Shown here: one piece after another, positions 59,883 to 64,000 of the stretch | How positions within the stretch are numbered: position 1 is the first letter of the stretch | Layout of the letters: each line of letters begins with the position of its first letter | NCBI RefSeq assembly: GCF_020055675.1 | Contig: NZ_JAIPUS010000008.1 | Location: 1-64,000 of the forward strand | Direction of reading: 5' to 3' | DNA: 64,000 bases | From: Marivita sp. | GTDB taxonomy: Bacteria; Pseudomonadota; Alphaproteobacteria; Rhodobacterales; Rhodobacteraceae | The notes under the pieces: generated by a model | Database searches by the model: none | Told to the model about the DNA's origin: nothing | Seen by the model: the letters and a program-made list of their open reading frames with translations, nothing else | Program-made: the position numbers and the translations under genes

Positions 59883-60662
59883 TCAGCCGCGTGCGGCGTA
59901 AAGCGCCACAGCCGCCGCGTTCGACACGTTGAGCGACCCGAACGCCCGCAGGAACGGGATTTTTACCAGCCCGTCGCACGTGTCCTTCGTCTTGAGTCGC
60001 AGTCCCGGCCCCTCGGCCCCCAGCACAAGCGCGATCGGCCTGTCGCGCACCGGCTCGATCGCCTCTTCAAGCGTCTTATCCGCCTCGCCATCCAGCCCGA
60101 AGATCACGTAACCCATTGACCTCAAACGCTCCATCGCATCCGCGAGGTTGCGCTCCCGCAGGTAGGGTTGCCGTTCCAGCGCACCTGATGCGGTCTTGGC
60201 CAAAGCCCCGGTTTCCGGCGCGGAATGATGCAACGTGCCCACCACGGCCGATGCCCCGAAAACTTCGGCAGACCGCAGAATCGCGCCGACGTTATGCGGG
60301 TCCGTCACCCGATCGAGCATCACGACGCGCGGGGGGCCATCAGGCCCGGCAAGCGCCACGTCCTCCAGCCGCCCCCAGTTGAGCGGCTTGACCTCGAGCG
60401 CCGCACCCTGATGCACGGATTGCGGATCAAGCGGCGCCGCGAAATTGCGCGGGTCACTCATTTCGGCTTCGATTCCGGCGACCTCGATGGCCTCGGCCAG
60501 CTTGTCCATCGCGTTGCGCGTCACAATCAGCCGAAGCCTTTCGCGCTGTGGATTGACAAGTGCATCACGCACCGCGTGCAAGCCGAAAAGCCAGACGGTT
60601 TCCGCCGCAGCAGCCTTCCTGGACTGTTCTTTGGCCACGACCCATTTCGGTTTCTTGACCAT
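59883..60662 (-). CDS. rlmB: 23S rRNA (guanosine-2'-O) methyltransferase, TrmH/RlmB family
   Basis: This 259-residue SPOUT methyltransferase has an N-terminal substrate domain (WLFGLHAVRDALVNPQRERLRL) and the three SPOUT motifs: DRVTDPHNVGAILRSAEVFGA, LVLGAEGPGLRL, and KIPFLRAFGSLNVSNAAAVALY. RlmB methylates G2251 of 23S rRNA. Start ATG 60662; GTG or ATG just upstream adds one residue. Divergent from tRNA-Tyr. Confidence 0.93.
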   Translation of the reverse strand: MVKKPKWVVAKEQSRKAAAAETVWLFGLHAVRDALVNPQRERLRLIVTRNAMDKLAEAIEVAGIEAEMSDPRNFAAPLDPQSVHQGAALEVKPLNWGRLEDVALAGPDGPPRVVMLDRVTDPHNVGAILRSAEVFGASAVVGTLHHSAPETGALAKTASGALERQPYLRERNLADAMERLRSMGYVIFGLDGEADKTLEEAIEPVRDRPIALVLGAEGPGLRLKTKDTCDGLVKIPFLRAFGSLNVSNAAAVALYAARG

Positions 60663-60781
60663 CACAGCCCCCGTATTTCCTGTCGAATTGTACTTGGCGC
60701 TTGATGGGATTTTCCTGTTGACGCCGCAAGGGGCGAATTGTAGTCACGCGCTCATGCCGAGGGCAGGTCCCGTGGCGCAGT

Positions 60782-60865
60782 GGGCGACAGGCCGCAAGGT
60801 GTGGCAGGGGACTGTAACTCCCTCGCGGAGACGCACGCTAGGTTCGATTCCTAGGTCGCCCACCA
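60782..60865 (+). tRNA. tRNA-Tyr (GTA)
   Basis: This is a type II tRNA with a long variable arm. The acceptor is GGGCGAC/GTCGCCC, the D arm GCC/GGC, the anticodon arm GGGGA-CTGTAAC-TCCCT with anticodon GTA, the variable stem GCG/CGC, the T arm CTAGG-TTCGATT-CCTAG, and A73-CCA is encoded. Confidence 0.95.
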
Positions 60866-60955
60866 CTTTCTTCCGCAAAACAAATCTTCACAAGTTGAGT
60901 GAACGTCACGGCAGAAGTATTTGACACAACTGCATGTCTGGCGCTCTATACCGGC

Positions 60956-62221
60956 ATGACCCAAGCCCCGGATCTGCGCGGCACGGCCCGCCGACTGTTT
61001 GACGCCGCCATCACGGCGGCAGATCCGGCGCAGGCGGTCAAACGTGGGTTTGCCACGGCGCCGCTCCCGCCCCCAAAGCCGGGGGGCCGCACGTTCCTGA
61101 TCGCCATAGGCAAAGCGGCACCAGCCATGCTGGAAGCGGCGCTCAAGGCCATACCAGATGCCCATGCCGCTGTCGCAGTGACCCATCACGAAAACACGGC
61201 AAGCTTGCATGGCGCGGAGATCTGGCGCGCAGGACACCCTGTGCCAGACGATGCAGGGGCGCAGGCGGCGCGTCATGTGACGGGGCTCTTGTCCGAGGCA
61301 AAGGAGGCAGACCGTGTTGTTGCCTTGATCTCGGGCGGCGGATCCGCGCTTTTGCCGGCGCCGCCCGTAGGCGTTAGCCTTGGCGAAAAGGCGCGCCTGA
61401 ACGATCTGCTCCTGTCGGCCGGGCTGGACATCGTGAAGATGAACCTTGTCCGCCAACAGGTCAGCCGGCTCAAGGGCGGCGGATTCCTGCGCCTGGCCGC
61501 CCCTGCGCCGGTCCACGCCTACCTTCTGTCGGATGTCATCGGCGACGACCTGCGCGCCATTGCCTCCGGCCCCACGGCCCGGTCAATCGGCACTGCAAAA
61601 GACGCGATCAGCATATTGAAAAACAACGGGATTTGGGATGCAACGCCACCATCGATCCAATCCCACCTCCAGAAGGCGCAGACGGTCCCAATCCGCCATG
61701 CGCCTGACGCGACAAACACGCTGGTGGGATCGAATCGCATGTCCCTCGACGCGATGATGCAAGCAGCGCAAGATCTGGAGCTGAACGCGAAGATCGTGTC
61801 TGACAGGCTTACCGGAGACGTGAGCGATGCGGCCAGAGCGGTCCTGTCTGAGCTGACACCCAAGTCCGAAACAACCGCCCTGCTGTTTGGTGGCGAGACC
61901 ACGGTCAGGCTCAGCGGCTCAGGCCGGGGCGGGCGCAACCAGGAACTCGCGCTGCGCGTGGCCGCGGGCGCGCCAGAGACCCTGACGAACTGGGCGTTCC
62001 TGTCCGGCGGCACCGATGGGCGCGACGGGCCCACGGATGCGGCGGGCGGTTTGGTGGATGCGGGCACGCTGCCCCGAATCGCGGCGGCGGGCAAAGATGC
62101 GCAGGCCCTGCTTTTTGACAACGACAGCTATACCGCGCTCGCGGCGAGTGGTGATCTGCTGATGACAGGGGCGACAGGCACCAATGTCGCCGATGTCCAG
62201 GTCTTGCTGATCGCCCCCTGA
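60956..62221 (+). CDS. Glycerate 2-kinase (DUF4147/MOFRL type)
   Basis: This 421-residue protein of the class II glycerate kinase family (older name hydroxypyruvate reductase, TtuD) phosphorylates D-glycerate to 2-phosphoglycerate. Motifs are GKAAPAML near residue 50, ALISGGGSALLPAP, LVRQQVSRLKGGGF, DVIGDDLRAIASGPTA and the C-terminal MOFRL GGETTVRLSGSGRGGRNQELAL. The start at 60956 gives the standard length. It lies 90 bases after tRNA-Tyr. Confidence 0.92.
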   Translation: MTQAPDLRGTARRLFDAAITAADPAQAVKRGFATAPLPPPKPGGRTFLIAIGKAAPAMLEAALKAIPDAHAAVAVTHHENTASLHGAEIWRAGHPVPDDAGAQAARHVTGLLSEAKEADRVVALISGGGSALLPAPPVGVSLGEKARLNDLLLSAGLDIVKMNLVRQQVSRLKGGGFLRLAAPAPVHAYLLSDVIGDDLRAIASGPTARSIGTAKDAISILKNNGIWDATPPSIQSHLQKAQTVPIRHAPDATNTLVGSNRMSLDAMMQAAQDLELNAKIVSDRLTGDVSDAARAVLSELTPKSETTALLFGGETTVRLSGSGRGGRNQELALRVAAGAPETLTNWAFLSGGTDGRDGPTDAAGGLVDAGTLPRIAAAGKDAQALLFDNDSYTALAASGDLLMTGATGTNVADVQVLLIAP

Positions 62222-62287
62222 CAGCCGGCAGCCCGATCTGGTTGCCAGACAGACAGGCTTGACCCTTCAAGGCGGGCCCACGTGGAC

Positions 62288-62479
62288 CTAATGAAGCTTG
62301 TCAGGGTCTTCGGCGGCCTGTTCGGCGGCGTCGATCGCGGCCTCGATATCCTCGGGGTCTTGGGACGGCACGGCATATTGCCCGTTCAGCCAGCGCGACA
62401 GGTCCAGATCGGCACAGCGTTTCGAACAGAACGGCCGCGCCTCGGCATGCGTTTCCTTGCCACAGATCGGACAGCTCAT
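62288..62479 (-). CDS. yacG: DNA gyrase inhibitor YacG
   Basis: This 63-residue zinc-finger protein begins [31 protein letters not shown], the C-x2-C...C-x3-C signature of YacG, which binds GyrB. The acidic helical tail is normal. It overlaps the RNase gene by 4 bases (ATGA) and is the last gene of the maf-rng-yacG operon. Confidence 0.94.
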   Translation of the reverse strand: MSCPICGKETHAEARPFCSKRCADLDLSRWLNGQYAVPSQDPEDIEAAIDAAEQAAEDPDKLH

Positions 62480-63498
62480 GTCAGCACCTCGCTCAGGGAC
62501 AGTCGGTCACGTTTGCGTTGTAACTCGATATGCCCCAGCGGTGTCCACCCCACGAAAACGCTTTCCACGCTGTCGCGCTTGAGCGATGCGCGCAGGGCGG
62601 ATTCGATCTGGCGGCGGTCCTTCTTGGCAGTCGGAGCGAGGTCGATCACGACCTGCCCGCCCAAACCCCGCAGCCGCAACTGGCGCGGCAGGTCCTTGAC
62701 CGCGGCAAGGTTCGCCTTGAGCCCCGCAGCCGGGCTGGTGTCACCGCCCGTGTTTACATCCACCGCGACCAGCGCCCTTGTCGGTTCGATCGCCATCGAC
62801 GCCTGCGCGCCAAGGGGCACGTCGCGGGTTCTCAGACTGTCGAGCACATCCAGAATGCCATGCCGCTCAAAGCTGCCGTCGACAGGGTCGATCTCGGCAG
62901 TCTCGCTCCATTCGCGCCAAGCAAGAAGATGCGGCCCATCCCCCTCCAACAGCGTTTCCGCGTCACCGCGGGGTTCGTGCATCACGGTCTGCGCCAAGTC
63001 CGCCATCGCTGCGATGTCATCGGCGATTTCACCAGTCCCGGCGCCTTCGCACGACGATCTCAGGATCAGGCCGACCCCGCCCGCATCCATGATGTCATGC
63101 GCAATCTCCAACAGGCCTTCGCGCAGGTCGTCATCCTTGATCCGGCGCGATACGTTGATCCCGGGCGCATCCGGCGTGACGATCGCATAGCGGCTCTTGA
63201 ACAGCAGCTTGTGCGTGACCGGAATCGCCTTGCCCGGCTCGGCGTAGCCGGTGACCTGCACCAGCAGGCTTTGCCCGGGGGCCAGCCCCTTGACCTGCCG
63301 GACAAAGGCCGACCCATCGGGGGTACGCAGGAACATGCCGCCCTGCCCCTTCATCAGGCGTTCGCAAATTGCACGGTAGATCGTACCAGGCGCGGGTCGA
63401 TCGGCCTCGACGAACAGGTCTTCGACCTGACCATCGACCATGAGCGCCGCCGCCGCGCGGCCCTGCACATGATCCAGCGCGATCAGTCGGCCCTTCAT
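62476..63498 (-). CDS. Ribonuclease E/G family protein (RNase G-like)
   Basis: This 340-residue short RNase E/G homologue keeps catalytic-type motifs [13 protein letters not shown] and [15 protein letters not shown] but lacks the Zn-link CPxCxGTG and any degradosome tail. The N-terminal S1-like region has no acidic insertion, unlike rne at 5390-8302. The start at 63498 ([13 protein letters not shown]) overlaps the maf stop by ATGA. Substrates are unknown. Confidence 0.88.
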   Translation of the reverse strand: MKGRLIALDHVQGRAAAALMVDGQVEDLFVEADRPAPGTIYRAICERLMKGQGGMFLRTPDGSAFVRQVKGLAPGQSLLVQVTGYAEPGKAIPVTHKLLFKSRYAIVTPDAPGINVSRRIKDDDLREGLLEIAHDIMDAGGVGLILRSSCEGAGTGEIADDIAAMADLAQTVMHEPRGDAETLLEGDGPHLLAWREWSETAEIDPVDGSFERHGILDVLDSLRTRDVPLGAQASMAIEPTRALVAVDVNTGGDTSPAAGLKANLAAVKDLPRQLRLRGLGGQVVIDLAPTAKKDRRQIESALRASLKRDSVESVFVGWTPLGHIELQRKRDRLSLSEVLT

Positions 63499-64000
63499 GC
63501 CGCCCCCGTGTAAAGCGGGTAACCCGCCGCCACCAACAGGTTTGCCGTTTCGGCCAAAGGCAAACCGACAACCGCGCTGAAACTGCCATTGATCCATGGC
63601 ACGAATGCCCCGGCAGGCCCCTGGATGGCATAGCCACCGGCCTTGCCGCGCCAATCATCAGTCGCCAGGTAGGCATTCACCTCGGCATCACTCAGACGCT
63701 TCATCTTGACCTGGGTCACCACGTCCCGCTCCCACAGGGCTTCACCCCGCCGTATGGCCACCGCCGTGACGACACGATGACGTCGCCCGGACAGGGCGTA
63801 AAGAAACTGCGCCGCCTCGGCCGCATCAGCCGGCTTGCCCAGAATACGCCGGCCCATGGCCACCGTCGTGTCGGCGGACAGAACGATCTCGTCATCGCGC
63901 GCCGGGATAGCCAACGCCTTTTCGCGAGCAAGACGCACGCAGTACGGACGCGCCGATTCACCGGGACGCGGATCTTCGTTGATGTCGGGCGGGCGGATAT
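63495..64000 (-). CDS. maf: Maf-like nucleotide pyrophosphatase (partial)
   Basis: The frame enters from the right edge as [20 protein letters not shown], so the N terminus is outside. Visible are the Maf motifs [44 protein letters not shown] and [16 protein letters not shown]. Maf proteins hydrolyse non-canonical or methylated nucleoside triphosphates. It is coupled to the RNase gene by a 4-base overlap. Confidence 0.92.
   Translation of the reverse strand, partial: IRPPDINEDPRPGESARPYCVRLAREKALAIPARDDEIVLSADTTVAMGRRILGKPADAAEAAQFLYALSGRRHRVVTAVAIRRGEALWERDVVTQVKMKRLSDAEVNAYLATDDWRGKAGGYAIQGPAGAFVPWINGSFSAVVGLPLAETANLLVAAGYPLYTGAA

Noticed and set aside
1-64000. Mobile elements, CRISPR arrays, phage or toxin-antitoxin modules
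   Set aside because: No transposase, integrase, regularly spaced repeats, tRNA-flanking direct repeats or recognisable toxin pairs were found; the ribbon-helix-helix gene at 11769-11987 pairs with DUF4169, not a toxin.

Overview
The window looks like chromosomal DNA of a marine alphaproteobacterium of the Rhodobacterales (Roseobacter group). The evidence is high GC, a circularly permuted two-piece tmRNA with an ANDN-type tag, an alpha-type SspB adaptor, an alpha-type SOS box (GTTC-N7-GTTC) in front of mmcB, a tRNA-His with A73 and no G-1, and many small families typical of this order (DUF2852, DUF4169, DUF1194, DUF6324, DUF455). I see no insertion sequence, prophage, CRISPR array or plasmid function. 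Most of it is ordinary core genome in short operons.

Layout. 1-5.4 kb: an in-frame BCCT-transporter/acyl-CoA-ligase chimera running off the left edge, a UspA-type protein, AcuI, a DinB-fold protein, CcdA and TusA. 5.4-12.2 kb: RNase E, a YbaK deacylase, DUF2852 behind two matched operator-like palindromes, an RDD protein, an orphan creatinase and two small proteins. 12.2-15.6 kb: fumC, sspB, a DUF1194 protein and ssrA. 15.6-20.9 kb: a DUF4345 protein, an alpha/beta-hydrolase-like membrane protein overlapping a cytochrome P450, class I aldolase and a DUF418 protein. 20.9-31 kb: DUF924, an MFS carrier, queA, a large AsmA-like protein, a one-cysteine peroxiredoxin, DUF455, and an M23 peptidase overlapping a bactofilin. 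31-41.6 kb: glnE, a ketoacyl-ACP synthase/ACP/LpxD/L,D-transpeptidase envelope operon, a DUF882 protein and a GDSL autotransporter.

41.7-46.9 kb is an accessory catabolic cluster: an omega-transaminase and a divergent GntR/FCD regulator sharing a palindromic site, then a histone-deacetylase-like amidohydrolase, a GNAT acyltransferase and an N-acylamino-acid-racemase-type enolase. It looks like acylation, racemisation or deacylation, and transamination of amines or amino acids.

47.2-55.2 kb is the most interesting region, a probable cyclic-nucleotide signalling locus. It holds a Crp/Fnr regulator that keeps the cNMP-binding consensus, a three-helix membrane protein with a cNMP-fold domain that has lost the phosphate-binding Arg (Popeye-like architecture), an MBL-fold hydrolase, a 1261-residue protein with the soluble-adenylyl-cyclase layout (two class III cyclase domains, a STAND-type ATPase, helical repeats), and an unrecognised 486-residue protein. 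Two near-identical CRP-type sites (TGTGR-N6-TCACA) precede the two transcription blocks.

55.2-64 kb returns to housekeeping: tRNA-His, two small proteins, SOS-controlled mmcB, a structured RNA that may be 6S RNA, ribB-ribH-nusB, a zinc-ribbon protein, rlmB, tRNA-Tyr, glycerate kinase, and a maf-RNase G-yacG operon cut by the right edge. Several genes end a few bases before tandem palindromes, some built around TTCGAA.
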